From NCBI GenBank assembly GCA_023053575.1, contig JAKZAP010000016.1, positions 12,356,030 to 12,420,029 on the forward strand: a stretch of 64,000 nt of DNA, written 5' to 3'. Numbering within the stretch: position 1 is the stretch's first letter; each line of letters starts with the position of its first letter. Below the pieces are notes generated by a model. That model did not search any database. It saw only the letters and a list, made by a program, of their open reading frames with translations, and was not told where the DNA came from. The position numbers and the translations under genes are program-made. Of this stretch, positions 44,713-55,712 are shown in pieces. The DNA is from Branchinecta lynchi. Its lineage: Eukaryota; Arthropoda; Branchiopoda; Anostraca; Branchinectidae.

Positions 44713-45351
44713 TGTCAAAAATGGCTAAGAAGGCAACCAAAGTTTCGGCGTTCGGCTGAATACAGAGTCGCACATGGATGCATGTTTTCAATGGTTATTT
44801 CCCCCCCCCTTCTCCGGATGTAGAAAAATATTTTAAGATCTGGACAGTGAATAAACTTCAAAGAAATGACGTAGGAATGCAAAGAAATTCTGGTAGATTC
44901 CAAGGTAAAATCTCGAACAATTCTGGTATAATCTTGGAGCTGCCCCTCCCCACCCCCTCGCTCTACAAGGAAGGGCTCGTGATCCCCTGGGTCTACTGTA
45001 AAACCAGTCAGGGTTTCACACTCAATGACTATGGTGTCAAATCGAACCGTCAAATGTATAGGCCAAAATCAAATGGTCAAATGAGAATCTTCTGCAGATG
45101 GCGCGCGGGAATTTTTCCATCCCATCCGTTACATTGCAAGATAGGCGAGTTAGACCTCTTATATTACTATCATGATACTCTGTGGCCTGAACAGTACTGT
45201 CGGTACTGGGTAATTTCAGAGATTCGCCACAAACGAATTGCTTAATCAATATGTAATATCAAACAAAAATGTTGCTACATTTTGACACTGACATTGCTAA
45301 GATTTTTTGGTCCGATGACTTCAATTCTACGCAAGTTGTATTTTCATCGTG

Positions 45352-45520
45352 TCTGCCTCACGTGCCTCATGTCTGCCTCACATGCCTCATGCCTGCCTCA
45401 CGTGCCTCATGTCTGCCTCACGTGCCTCATGTCTGCCTCACGTGCCTCATGTCTGCCTCACGTGCCTCATGTCCGCCTCACGTGCCTCATGCCTGCCTCA
45501 CGTGCCTCATCTGCCTCTGC
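45352..45520 (+). repeat. 20-bp minisatellite (GCCTCATGTCTGCCTCACGT)n, right subterminal
   Basis: About eight units, same strand as the left array but mostly with GTCTG in place of GCCTG. Three frames are open through it, an artefact of a stop-free unit. Confidence 0.85.
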
Positions 45521-45568
45521 CTCATGGTGTACACGAAATCGGCCAGTGCGCAACCCCTCGCATTATGC

Positions 45569-46085
45569 AATAGGCTTCTATTGTGACAAACCAACCAGAA
45601 ACAATTTTGAATTCAATTTAAAAAAGTATGAATCCTATGTGTATCCTAGACAAACTAGAACCCACATGGCAGGGCCTCGGTACGAAAACCAAAGACTTTA
45701 TTTGATGGGAAAATACGCCGTTGACATGGAATTATTTTTAAGTAGTGAACTAAAAGACAAAAGTGCGCTTCAGTCTGGTATAGACCAGGTTGAGGTGAAC
45801 TTTCGTCTTTCAGTTCATTACTGAACCGAAATCGACATCATTAAATCGAAATGTATATAATTTTTTTTCTTTGAAAAAAAAGAAGAAAAAATACAAAATA
45901 TACACTCGCCTACTGGTATTATTTTGAATATTCGATGCTATTCAACCTTTTCGATAACTTCAGTAATCCTTGAAAGCCTTGATCGCATTACTCTTAGTTT
46001 ACACTCATCTGACAAAGTTAAAACTGCAGAAGTTGAAACTCAATGTGTCATGACCTCAGTGAGTGTGCTTCACATCCCGGTTTTT
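45569..46085. mobile_element. Family R DNA transposon, right part (interrupted copy)
   Basis: It continues the match to the 60.5-61.0 kb copy: GACAAACCAACCAGAAAC, ACTAGAACCCACATGGCA, GAACTAAAAGACAAA, GTGAGTGTGCTTCACATCCCGG. It is cut at 46085 by a short family A fragment. The frame 45282-45824 fuses the minisatellite to this segment and the paralogue is broken, so I do not call a gene. Confidence 0.65.
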
Positions 46086-46130
46086 ATGGCACTTGCCTAC
46101 CGGCCAAGTGCCATAAACCGATCACTTTCA
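46086..46130 (+). mobile_element. Family A 5' cap only
   Basis: The hairpin ATGGCACTTG-CCTACCGGC-CAAGTGCCAT and about 15 further bases of family A, inserted after GGTTTTT. The rest of the element is absent. Confidence 0.6.
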
Positions 46131-47200
46131 GGGGTGGCCCGAAGCACTCAGGCCAGGGGGGGTGAGACCCCTCATTTCAACGACTCCCATATCGTAATAT
46201 ACGACTCGCACGTACCAACAAAAATGAACTGTTGCGACTACGCGGCAATGGCGCACATTCCCCACCAACAAATAATAGAGCCGGGTTAAAACTAGCTGCA
46301 ATGCATCAGATGAAATTATTCTTGTAATCAATATTTTTGTACACATACCTTCATTGCCTCAGCTTTCAATTTCAGCTTTCGCTAAAGAGGAAAGCTTTCA
46401 ACACCTGTCCGCGGACAAATTAAAGCAAGCGCCGCCGGCGAAATTATTTAAATCTGTCTTTGTCTAGAAAGATTCTAGCCAGCCTTTAATGTGTTTCAGA
46501 TCTAAAAAGTTCCAAGCCAAATCGCCAAGTGAATGACACAACGTTCCTCTAAATAGAGAATACTATGAAATGCGCCGCAGGCGAATTTTTAGAAACGCCG
46601 AGGAGCAGACCGTCTTTTTGCGATCCCATTGAAAAGGAAATACTAGCTTTGAAATCACAAATCTGACCTTCGAAAAAAGTGACAAAATAGTGGCCATAGA
46701 AAACAAAGTAGACACAAAATAGATTTGTTCCGAATTAGAGCAAACAATTTGTTCCGAATTAAAGACAAAGTAGGGCCAATAGAAAAGAAAGTAGATTTGC
46801 TCCGAGCTAATAGCAAAAAAGTAATTTTCAAGTTCAAAACACACTTCTTCAGAAAAGAAGCGAGGAAAACAGGTTTGCCAGTGCATTAACAAAAAAATCC
46901 GGATTGTCGGACGTAATAAGCGTCTCGGCCTGACAGAAGTTTACAGATAGAAAAAGACGCCGGTTCGCGACCAGACTGGAGTTTTTTTCCGGGTGATTTC
47001 ATGTACTTTGTTTCATTATGAAAGTACCGTTTTATTTGTCATTCGACACGCTGTACTTTCATGTCGAAAACTAAAGCAGGTAAAGCTACAGTGAGCTACC
47101 TCTACAAAATTGCAACTTTTTTTTTTGGAAGTAGTCGATTTTTGTTCGAAACAGTCAGTTTTTCGTAAGTCGATTTTTCTTAAAAACGATCGGTTTTTGG
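46131..47200. other. Unassigned, with small family J and AACAGTCG motifs
   Basis: GCGCCGCCGGCGAAATT (46429) and GCGCCGCAGGCGAATTTTT (46571) are opposed family J hallmarks. TTTGTTCCGAATTA is duplicated (46725, 46748). Positions 47115-47195 hold GTCGATTTTT repeats. No gene is seen. Confidence 0.4.
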
Positions 47201-48195
47201 CAAGTGCCATATAGCGATTGTAACTTTTGTCCGTTAGTCGGTCTGTCGGTCCCGGTTTTGCTAGTTCGGGCACTTCCAGATAAGGTAGGACGATGAAACT
47301 TGGCAGACATATCAGGGACTGGACCACATTAAATTAGAAATAGTCGCTTCCCCGATCCAACCATCCGGAGGGGAGTGGAAATCCGGAAAAAATGAGATAT
47401 TTTTAGCTGACGAACGGGGGATCGGATCTTAATGAAACTTGATATATGGAAGGACTTGGTGTCTCAGACGGTCCATTTTAAATCCGGACCGGATTCGGTG
47501 ACATTGGGGGGAGTTGGAGGGGGAAACCGGAAATCTTGGAAAACACTAGTGGAGAGATCCGGATGAAACTTGCTGGAAAGTACAAGCACAAGTCCTAGAT
47601 ACGTGACTGATATAACCGGAACGGATCCGCTCACTTTGGGAGAGTTTGGGCGGGGGGAGAAGTCCGAATTTGTAGTGATCCGGCGAGTTCGGTGCTTCCT
47701 GATGTGCTGGGACGATGAAAATTTGCAGGCTTGTCAGGGACCCGACCAGATTAAATAGGAAATAGTCACTTCCCCGATCCGACTATGTGGGGGGGGGGAG
47801 TGGAGGGAGGGGGAAGCCAAAATTTTAGGTATTTTTAACTTACGAACGAGTGATCGGTTCTTAATTAAAGTTGATATTTAGGATGACCTCGTGTCTCAGA
47901 CTGATCCGGACCGGATCCGATGACACTGGGGGGAGTTGGACTAGGAAAACGGAAATCTTGAGAGACGCTTAAAATGGAGGGATCGGGATGAAACTTGGTG
48001 GGAAGAACAAGCACAAGTTCTAGATACGTCATTGACATAACCGGACCGGATCCGGGCACTGTAGGGGAGTTGGGGTGGGGGTCCGGATTTCTATCCATCT
48101 GGCGAGTTCGGCCTACTTCCTGATGTGCTAGGGCGATGAAACTTGGCAGGTATGTCAGGGATCCGAACAGATTGACTTGAGAACAGCCGTTTCCC
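47201..48195 (+). mobile_element. Family A repeat, partial
   Basis: It starts within the 5' cap (GGCAAGTGCCATATAGCGATTG) and is followed by GTCGGTCTGTCGG microsatellite and two higher-order units (CACTTCCAGATAAGGTAGGA, then GCTTCCTGATGTGCTGGG). It is truncated at TTTCCCGC. Very similar to the start of the 20971 copy. Confidence 0.72.
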
Positions 48196-48340
48196 GCTAT
48201 AATAGAGAGACTTCAGCCTACCCAACGAAAACGGACAGGAGTAGAAAAAAAGTAGTTTAACATTGTGAAGCATTGGGCTTTCAGCTTTGAGACCAATATA
48301 TCCATGTTTAAGTTTTTCTTAATTGTGTAATCACAGCTTT

Positions 48341-49408
48341 ATTCAATTCAATTCAATTCATTTTAATGTCAACATTCCTTAAACAAAACAACAAACAGAA
48401 CGCTCCCAAGAAGGGCACAACCGTGTCCTGTGCGGGAGTGCACAACTTTTAATCACCTATTACAAACTATGACACACATTTCTCGTCTTAACCTTATCAT
48501 TTCTTTTTCTTTACCCCCCCCCCCCCCCTACCCAACCCAGCCCTCATTCACTAATAATATTATTGAAATTCAACTTAAATAAAATTCCAAATAAATATTC
48601 CACATTTACCTAACTATCCAAAAAATAATTTTTTAATCTGTTTTTAAACAAAACTGGTTCTCCGACTCCCTGATTCTCTCCGGAAGATGACACCAGAGTT
48701 CCTCACACAAAACCCTCCTCTTGACGACTCTCCAATATCATTCACTAACAAACTCACATTTCTTGTCTCATACTCGTGGTAATGTGCATGATCAACATAA
48801 AAATTTCGAAAATACGATGGGCACAATCCGTTTAGACTCTTGTATACAAATACTCCAATCTGGTGTTGACAAATCTTTTTTACCGGTAACACACATAACG
48901 ACTTAAAACAATTACCCGTATCACTACAATTCAGACGTTCACCTAAAATACGAAGAGCTTTATTTTGCATAATCTGCACTTTCTTAAAATTCGAATCAAA
49001 ATTACATGCATAAACAGAACATCCATACGTTATATAAGAATGGATTAAAGAATAATAAATATTTTTCAAAGCACTCAAAGGTAAAAAATGCTTCATTCTC
49101 CGTAGAACTCCAACGCCTCTTGCGATTTTCGATGATAAAACTTCACAGTGCCTCTTAAAACTAAAATTTACATCCAAATGAAAACCAAGATATGTACAAT
49201 CAAAAGCTTGCAAAACCTCCGTACTATCAAACATCAATTTGAACCCTGTATTTACAATTCGACCTATCCTACAAAAAATTAAATAATTCGTTGACTTTGA
49301 AGGCTTGAATTTTTCACTACAAAAACGAGTTCTGCTTTCTATTCGTTGGTTTTTTAATGACACGTCATAGCGGACCAATAGGAGTCGATACTCCGTTTTT
49401 GTGTTCAA
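48341..49408 (-). pseudogene. 5'-truncated non-LTR (CR1/L2-like) retrotransposon with C-terminal reverse transcriptase
   Basis: A 254-residue minus-strand frame (48644-49408). From about residue 33 it reads as the end of a non-LTR reverse transcriptase: KFKPSKSTNYLIF, then FDCTYLGFHLDVNFSFKRH, VGVLRRMKHFLPLSALKNIYY, LIHSYITYGCSVYACNF and QNKALRILG. The catalytic palm lies upstream and is lost. The frame is intact to its stop. About 300 bp of 3' UTR follow, then a (TTCAA)n tail at 48341-48360 (+ strand ATTCAATTCA repeats), as in CR1/L2-type elements. The first 32 residues may be non-element sequence. A C-run of 17 lies at 48515-48532. Confidence 0.75.
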
Positions 49409-49440
49409 ACTTAGAAGCCTTCAAGCTCTTACTTCCATGC

Positions 49441-49484
49441 AGGGGCTTCGAGAGGGGGGGGGGGCTGCCCCCCCCCCCCCCCCT
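49441..49484. repeat. G-run / C-run inverted tract
   Basis: About ten G, then CTG, then about seventeen C. It could form a hairpin or G-quadruplex/i-motif and is a likely assembly-error point. Confidence 0.7.
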
Positions 49485-49510
49485 ATGTTTGTGCATTTGG
49501 TCAAATTTGG

Positions 49511-49568
49511 CCACTATTGATAAAATCTTGCAAGATTGATAAAATCTTGCAAGATTTTATCAATAGTG
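49511..49568. repeat. Perfect-arm palindrome
   Basis: Arms CCACTATTGATAAAATCTTG and its complement enclose a tandem AAAATCTTGCAAGAT duplication, so two alternative foldings around CTTGCAAG are possible. No element assigned. Confidence 0.75.
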
Positions 49569-49869
49569 GTCATTGTGGTCAACGTATAATGGATTTTTCG
49601 AGTGGGCCATTTTCTGGGTGAAAGCTTCTGCGCTTTCCCAGACGGATGGTAAATTGTAAATATAAACAGAGCTCAGAATTGTAAATAATCACAGATTTGT
49701 ACAGATACATTTTTAACACGCACATTTTATCTTTCGTTATTTTATTTTTATCTGCATCCCCACCGTTTTCTTCAGGTTTTTAGTCACATCTCGTCTTATT
49801 GTCTGTTGGTTCCGCATCGTTCTCCTGTTGTGATTGTGGTGGATTTTATGATTTAGTTTTGTTTTGTTT

Positions 49870-49913
49870 TTCGCTGAGGACGGTTTGCCGGAAGTGCAAC
49901 CGAAATATCCGAA
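49870..49913 (+). ncRNA. Hammerhead-like ribozyme motif, second type
   Basis: Stem I strand TTCG (49870-49873), core CTGAGGA (49874-49880), stem II GGTTTGC / GCAACC with one bulged T and loop CGGAAGT, core GAAA (49902-49905), palindromic stem III ATAT, cleavage-site C (49909), stem I strand CGAA (49910-49913). One C (49881) between the core and stem II does not pair, which weakens the case. The stem II-GAAATATCC block also occurs reversed at 38281-38309, without the CTGA part. Confidence 0.45.
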
Positions 49914-49919
49914 TATTTC

Positions 49920-51736
49920 GTCGCTGGGACGTCTGAGACACGAGGTCATCCTAAATATCAACTTTAATCAAGATCCCCCCCCCACAGAGCCCCGAAACCA
50001 TCTGGCTCCGTCAAATTCGGATCTAGGCCTAATGCTTGTTCTCTCCATTAAATTCCGTCCCAATCCCTGTGCTTTAAGCGTTTCTTGAGTTTTCCGGCCC
50101 CCCCCCCATTCCCACAGGTATAACCCGACCCGACCCGGACTTAACAATGAACAGCCGAGGCGATAGCTCTTTCCACCATACAAGTTTCATTCAAATCCGA
50201 TCACCCGTTCAAAAGTTATGCACGCCACTAGATTCCGGACTCCCCATCCATCCACTCCCCCCACTATGGTCGGATCGGGGAAACGGCTGTTCTCAAGTGA
50301 ACCTGTTCGGGTCCTTGACATACCTGCCAAGTTTCATCGCCCTAGCACATCAGGAAGTATGCCGAACTCGCGGGATCGCTAGAAATTCGGACCCCCCCCC
50401 CCCAACTCCCCCGGAGTGCCCGGATCTGGTCCGCTTATATCAATGACGTATCTAGCACTTGTGCTTGTTCTTCCACCAAGTTTCATCCCGATTCCTCCAC
50501 TCTAAGCGTTTCTCCAGATTTCCGGTTCCCTCCTCCAACCCCCCCCCAGTGTCATCGGATCCGGTCCGGATTTATAGTGGGACGTCTGAGACACGAGGTC
50601 ATCCTAAATATAAAATTTCATCAAGATCCGATCACCCGTTCAAAAGTTATACACGCCACTAGATTCCGGACTCCCCATCCATCCACTCCCCCCAGTATGG
50701 TCGGATTGCGGAAACGGCTGTTCTCAAGTGAACCTGTTCGGGTCCCTGACATACCTGCCAAGTTTCATCACCCTAGCACATCAGGAAGTATGCCGAACTC
50801 GCGGGATCACTAGAAATCCGGACCCCCCCCCCCCAACACCCCCAGAGTGCCCGGATCTGGTCCGCTTATATCAATGACGTATCTAGGACTTGTGCTTGTT
50901 CTTCCCACCAAGTTTCATCCCGATCCCTCCACTCTAAGCGTTTCTCAAGATTTCCGGTTCCCTCCTCCAACTCCCCCCAGTGTCATCGGATCCGGTCCGG
51001 ATTTATAGTGGGACACGAGGTCATCCTGAATATAAAATGTCATCAAGATCCGATGACTCGTTCGCAAGATAAAAATACCTCAAATTTTGGCTTCCCCCTC
51101 CCTCCACTCCCCCTCCCAGATGGTCGGATCGGGGAAATGACTATTTCCTATTTAATCTGGTGGTGTTCCTGACATGCCTTGCCAATTTTCAGCGTCCCAG
51201 CACATCAGGAAGCACCATACTCGCGGGATCACTAAAAGTTCGGACTTCTCCCCCCCCCCAACTCCCCCAAAGTGAGCGGATCCGTTCCGGTTATATCCAT
51301 CACGTATCTAGGACTTCTGCTTGTTCTTTCCACCAAGTTTCATCCGGATCCCTTCACTCTAAGTGTTTTCCAAGATTTCCGGTTTCCCCCTCCAACTCCC
51401 CCCAATGTCACCGGATCCGGTCTGGATTTAAAATGGAGCGTCTGGGACATGACGTCCTTCCATATATCAAGTTTCATTAAGATCCGATTACCCGTTCGTA
51501 AGCTAAAAATATTTAAGTTTTCCTAATTTTTCGGATTCCCCCTCCCTCCACTCCCCTCCAGATGGTCGGATCAGGAAAGCAACTATTTCTTATTTAATCT
51601 GGTCCAGTCCCTGATATTCCTGCCAAGTTTCATCGTCCTAGCTTATCTGGAAGTGCCCGAACTAGCAAAACCCTGACCGACAGACGGACAGAAATTACAA
51701 TCGCTATATGGCACTTGGCCGAAGGGCAAGTGCCAT
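49920..51736 (-). mobile_element. Family A repeat, reverse orientation, 5' cap intact
   Basis: Its 5' cap on the minus strand is 51736-51708 (ATGGCACTTG-CCCTTCGGC-CAAGTGCCAT), with the GACAGACGGACAG microsatellite adjacent. The body holds about four 430-bp units nearly identical to those of the 20971 copy (e.g. AAACGGCTGTTCTCAAGTGA at 50281 and 50733). It is truncated at about 49920, next to the hammerhead-like motif. Confidence 0.75.
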
Positions 51737-51802
51737 AAAAACGACTAATTGCAGATCCAGCTACCATGGTAACAGATACTGTGGCATCAGCAAAAACGCA
51801 AC
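51737..51802. mobile_element. Family N right-end fragment
   Basis: ACGACTAATTGCAGATCCAG and GCATCAGCAAAAACGCAAC match the right end of family N. The rest is missing to the left, where family A abuts. Confidence 0.6.
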
Positions 51803-51932
51803 TAAAGTAACAAGCCCTAGGTTTTGGCGAATAGTTTCATTCGTCAGTCCAGAGTATCGCTTCGAACCGAAGTTGTTCCGCTAGGGGAGTTCAAGTCGAA
51901 AATCGAGAGTATTTCAGTCAGCACAAAAAGTC

Positions 51933-52004
51933 CTCCCCGGCGGGGAATCGAACCCCGGTCTCCCGCGTGACAGGCGGGGATACTGACCACTATACTACCG
52001 AGGA
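51933..52004 (-). tRNA. trnD-GUC: tRNA-Asp (GTC), copy 2
   Basis: 72 nt, identical in sequence to copy 1 as far as I can align it, with the same TTTTT terminator. The roughly 120-130 bp downstream of the gene (51810-51930) is clearly related to the same side of copy 1, so the genes arose by segmental duplication. A head-plus-tail SINE origin is less likely because the terminator follows the tRNA directly. Confidence 0.95.
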
Positions 52005-52663
52005 CTTATAAATTAATTTCTCGTCGTTTTTTGCTCTGTTCACTTCGTCACAAGAAACATTTCCATTCAGGTGGAATGGTAAGATCAGAGCCAAAACACC
52101 AATCCCAGTCTTCCTAGGAGTTCTTTTTAGCTACTATGGCAGTTGACTTTTTCAAGTGGCGGAAATTATTGGAAATGACACTAAAAGGAGCATACCTCTA
52201 GCCTACCGTAGCCACTGCAAACGATAAGGACTAAAAGTACTTCAAACCAACCAACAGATTAGTTCTTGCCTTAATCTGAGCTGTGTTATATCTGGTATCT
52301 CGCATTGAAGCCGTATGTCCATGACTGTGTTCGATATTTGTAGTGGCATCACAGGGATACATGTTGTACCAGGAGAATGACATGCTCCAGCATCTAATTA
52401 ACATTTATCCAGCATCTCAGTAAGATTTTGATCACGCTGACAATTGCCTTTAGTAGCGAATTACCATAAATGCTAACCAATATCTTTTCAATCAATAATA
52501 AACTTTTGACGCGAAATGTTCGAACGCACACCTTACATGGAATGGAAAGAGTGTGTGAAAGATTGTGAAGTGTATCGTCATGAAATTTTCTACAAACTTC
52601 TTAGGTCTCACATGTGGATCATGGAAATTAAGTGTCACATGTGTTGGTTGACTAACATGCATC
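52005..52663. other. Unassigned intronic sequence
   Basis: No gene or repeat was recognised. Confidence 0.4.
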
Positions 52664-52735
52664 GGGTCGTTGGTCTAGGGGTATGATTCTCGCTTAGGGT
52701 GCGAGAGGTCCCGGGTTCGAATCCCGGACGACCCC
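52664..52735 (+). tRNA. trnP-AGG: tRNA-Pro (AGG)
   Basis: A 72-nt cloverleaf: acceptor GGGTCGT / ACGACCC with discriminator C, A box TTGGTCTAGGGG, anticodon loop CTTAGGG with AGG flanked by the CTCGC/GCGAG stem, and B box GGTTCGAATCC. A TTTTT terminator is at 52740-52744. It is on the same strand as PSMD5, within intron 1. Confidence 0.95.
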
Positions 52736-53067
52736 GAATCTTTTTGGATTGACGGAGGTCTCATTATCGACGTTGCTTTAAATGAACAGAACACAAAGGT
52801 CTTATCGTGCATTCCAGTAATTCTTCAGCTATGAAAGCCGAACCTTTTTGACGCCCTCTACGGTTCACCGTATGCAAGCGCGATGTCTGGTGTATGGAAG
52901 AGCGATGCCCTCTCTGTTTAGATCGCCAGTTTGCCCTTGCTTTTGCCATGGTGTGATCTTTATAGCGAGATATGGATGGTAAAGATCGGCGTGGAAAGTA
53001 GTTTGTCTGAAGCGCTGTCGCCCGACCAGTTCCCTCCCAACCGCCTGTGTCCCTTAAATAAATAAAC

Positions 53068-53970
53068 AAGACCAAAAGTTTCGATGGGATCCCAAAAATC
53101 CAATATTTGATCGAGATAATTGGGTCCAGTCTTCGCCAGACTCTTGGAACATTTTTAATATCCAAATAGCTAATCATCAGAGAAAACCAAGTTCATATAT
53201 GGACACAGCATGTGTGTTTACCCCTATAAGTCATATATATTTCGACGATCATTTCCTGCCTTACTTCTGCCAATTTTCCGGTTTCGACTGAATTCTGGAA
53301 CTACTTGTCCGGTGAAAAAAGAAAGCTAAGAAACGAACTCAGCGTATCTTCTTTTCCAATATCAACATCTAATCAACTTCAAATAAAAATTTAACTGATA
53401 ACAAATTTTCCGGTTCCATCCGGATTCTGGGCGAACTATATGTCCGGGTAATAAAATGGTTGTCATATACGGATTTAGCATCAGTTCTTACCCCTAGATC
53501 GGATTTCTAATCAACTACAAATACAAATTTTACTTTTAAAAATTTTTCCGGTTTTGGCCGGATTCCGGACGAACTACTTGTCCGGGTAGAAAATAATTTA
53601 GCTCAAGTGTTCAGCAAGTCTTCTTGCCCCTAATTCGAAGGGCCAAGAAGACTTTTACTTAACTTTTACTTAACAAGCTTTCCGGTTTTTGCCCGATTCC
53701 GGACGAACTATTTTTTTTTTCGACTATCACATTAGCTGTTTCAAAATATTCTGTTTGCCCCTTAATTTGAACCCCCACCCCTAAATGTAGGGCTACAAAG
53801 CCTATCTACGAACTTGACCTGTCCGATGACCCAAAGAATCCTCACACCAAGTTTCGTCAAAATATCTCATTCCCTTCGAGAATTACCATGCTTACAGATG
53901 GACGGACAGACGGACAAGTTTCGCGATGTCATAGGTATCCCTCCACCTACGTTTTGGGATCCAAAAAGTG
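53068..53970 (-). mobile_element. Family C repeat, reverse orientation
   Basis: Caps GGGATCCCAAAAA (53088) and CGTTTTGGGATCCAAAAAG (53952-53970). The GACGGACAGACGGAC microsatellite is at 53900, followed (minus strand) by the GATATTTTGACGAAACTT region and about five 135-bp units. It is immediately followed by another C element in the same orientation. Confidence 0.72.
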
Positions 53971-54013
53971 GAGTAAATGAAAGAAAACAAATAAGACACA
54001 AAAAGACACAGAA

Positions 54014-55432
54014 CAAGACCAAAGGTTTCGATGGGATCCCAAAAATTCAATATCTGATCCAGACAACTGGGTCTTGTCTTAGCCAGATCCAGTCTTCGCC
54101 AGACTCCTTGAACATTTTTACAATTAAAATTCAGAAACAGATTAAGGCCAAATAGCTAATCACCTGAGAAAACCAAGTTCAGATTTGGATTCAGCATGTG
54201 TGTTTACCCCTATAAATCGTATCTGTTTTGACGAAAACTTCCTGCCACTTTTGCCAATTTCCCGGTCCCGGCCGAACTCCAGAACTACTTGTCCGGCGAA
54301 AAAAGAAAGCTCAAAGACGAAATCAGGGTATCTTCTTTGCCCAGTAATGAACATCTAATCAACTTCAAATAGAAATTTAGCTTATAACAAATTTTCCGAT
54401 TCCAGCCGGATTCCGGTCTAACTATATGTCCGGGTAAAATACGATTGTCACACAGGGACTCAGCATCTCTTCTTACCCCTAAATCGCTTATCTAATCAAC
54501 TAGAAATAAAACTTTGACTTCCAACAGTTTTCCGGTTTTGGCCGGATTCCGGACGAACTACATGTCCGGGTAGAAACTTGTTTTCACACAAGTGTTCAGC
54601 ATGTCTTCTTGCCCTAAATCGAACATCTAATCAACTCCAAATAAAACTTTTAATTTTGACAAACTTTCCGGTTTGGGCCGGATTCCGGTCGAAGTGTCCG
54701 TCGAGAAAATAGTTTTCACCATCGTCTTCAGCATGTCTCCCTACCTCTACATCGAACATTTAATCAACTTCAAATAAAACTTTTACTTTCAACAAACTTT
54801 CCGGTTTGGGCCGGATTCCGGGCGAAATACTTGTCCATCGAGAAATAGTTTTCACCATCATCTTCAGCATGTCTTCCTACCCCTAAATCGAACATCTAAT
54901 CAATTTCAAATAAAACTTTTACTTTCAACAAACTTTCCGGTTTGGGCCGGATTCCGGGCGAAATACTTGTCCGTCGAGAAAATAATTTTCACCATCGTCT
55001 TCAGCATGTCTTTCTACCCCTAAATCGAACATCTAATCAACTTCAAATAAAACTTTTACTTTCAACAAACTTTCCGGTTTTGGCCGGATTCCGGGCGGAC
55101 TACTTGTCCGATGACAAAAAGGTTTTCACCATCGTGTTCAGCATGTCTTCTTACCCCATAATCGACTATCACATTAGCTGTTTCAAAATATTTTGTTTGT
55201 CCCTTAATTTGAATCCCCTCCCCCACCCCTAAATGTAGAGCTACAAAGCCCATCTACGAACTTGACTGGTCCGACGACCCAACGAACCCTCACACCAAGT
55301 TTCATCAAAATATCTCATTCCCTTCGAGAGTTATCGTGCTTACAGACGGACGGACGAACGGACAGACGGACAACTTTTGCGATGTCATAGGTATCCCTCC
55401 ACTTACGTTTTGGGATCCCAAAAACAGTGATT
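54014..55432 (-). mobile_element. Family C repeat, reverse orientation, largest tandem body
   Basis: Capped by GGGATCCCAAAAATTCAATA (54035) and CGTTTTGGGATCCCAAAAA (55406-55424), with GTCY microsatellite at 55343-55370. It has about eight 130-145 bp units. The last four (starts near 54660, 54794, 54938, 55070; TTTCCGGTTTGGGCCGGATT) are highly similar, showing recent array growth. Confidence 0.75.
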
Positions 55433-55712
55433 TAATACATAATATCTTTAAAGTGAATCAATGGCGTGATATTCGAACAATCGTCGTGAGCATAATGGGC
55501 ATCGAAAATAGTGAATTTTGTGGCAAGTGGAAAGATTAGTGAGGTATCGTTAGCGGACTCGGAATGTAATATAAATTTGGGTATCAGGGCTTAGTCATTA
55601 ATGAATGCAATTTCGAAAGCAGGTTGCCTCTTCCGCAGTCCGCACCTCTTCTGGCTTTAAATTACCTGTCATACCTATCTATAATGCTAATTGGCACCAT
55701 TCCTGTTCACCG

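Larger units (their letters stand above)
41038..45560. mobile_element. 4.5-kb TIR element with 8-bp target duplication (hAT-like), itself carrying nested repeats
   Basis: The ends CGAGGGGTTGCGCGC (41038-41052) and (complement) GTGCGCAACCCCTCG (45546-45560) match at 14 of 15 positions. CATTATGC is duplicated at 41030-41037 and 45561-45568. The family R copy at 60.5 kb gives the empty site. An 8-bp duplication with short TIRs suggests a hAT-type element. Direct 20-bp minisatellites sit just inside both ends. Interior unique sequence (41228-41465, 44713-45350) shows no transposase I recognise. Positions 41466-44712 are a later family A insertion holding a family B insertion. Confidence 0.75.
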
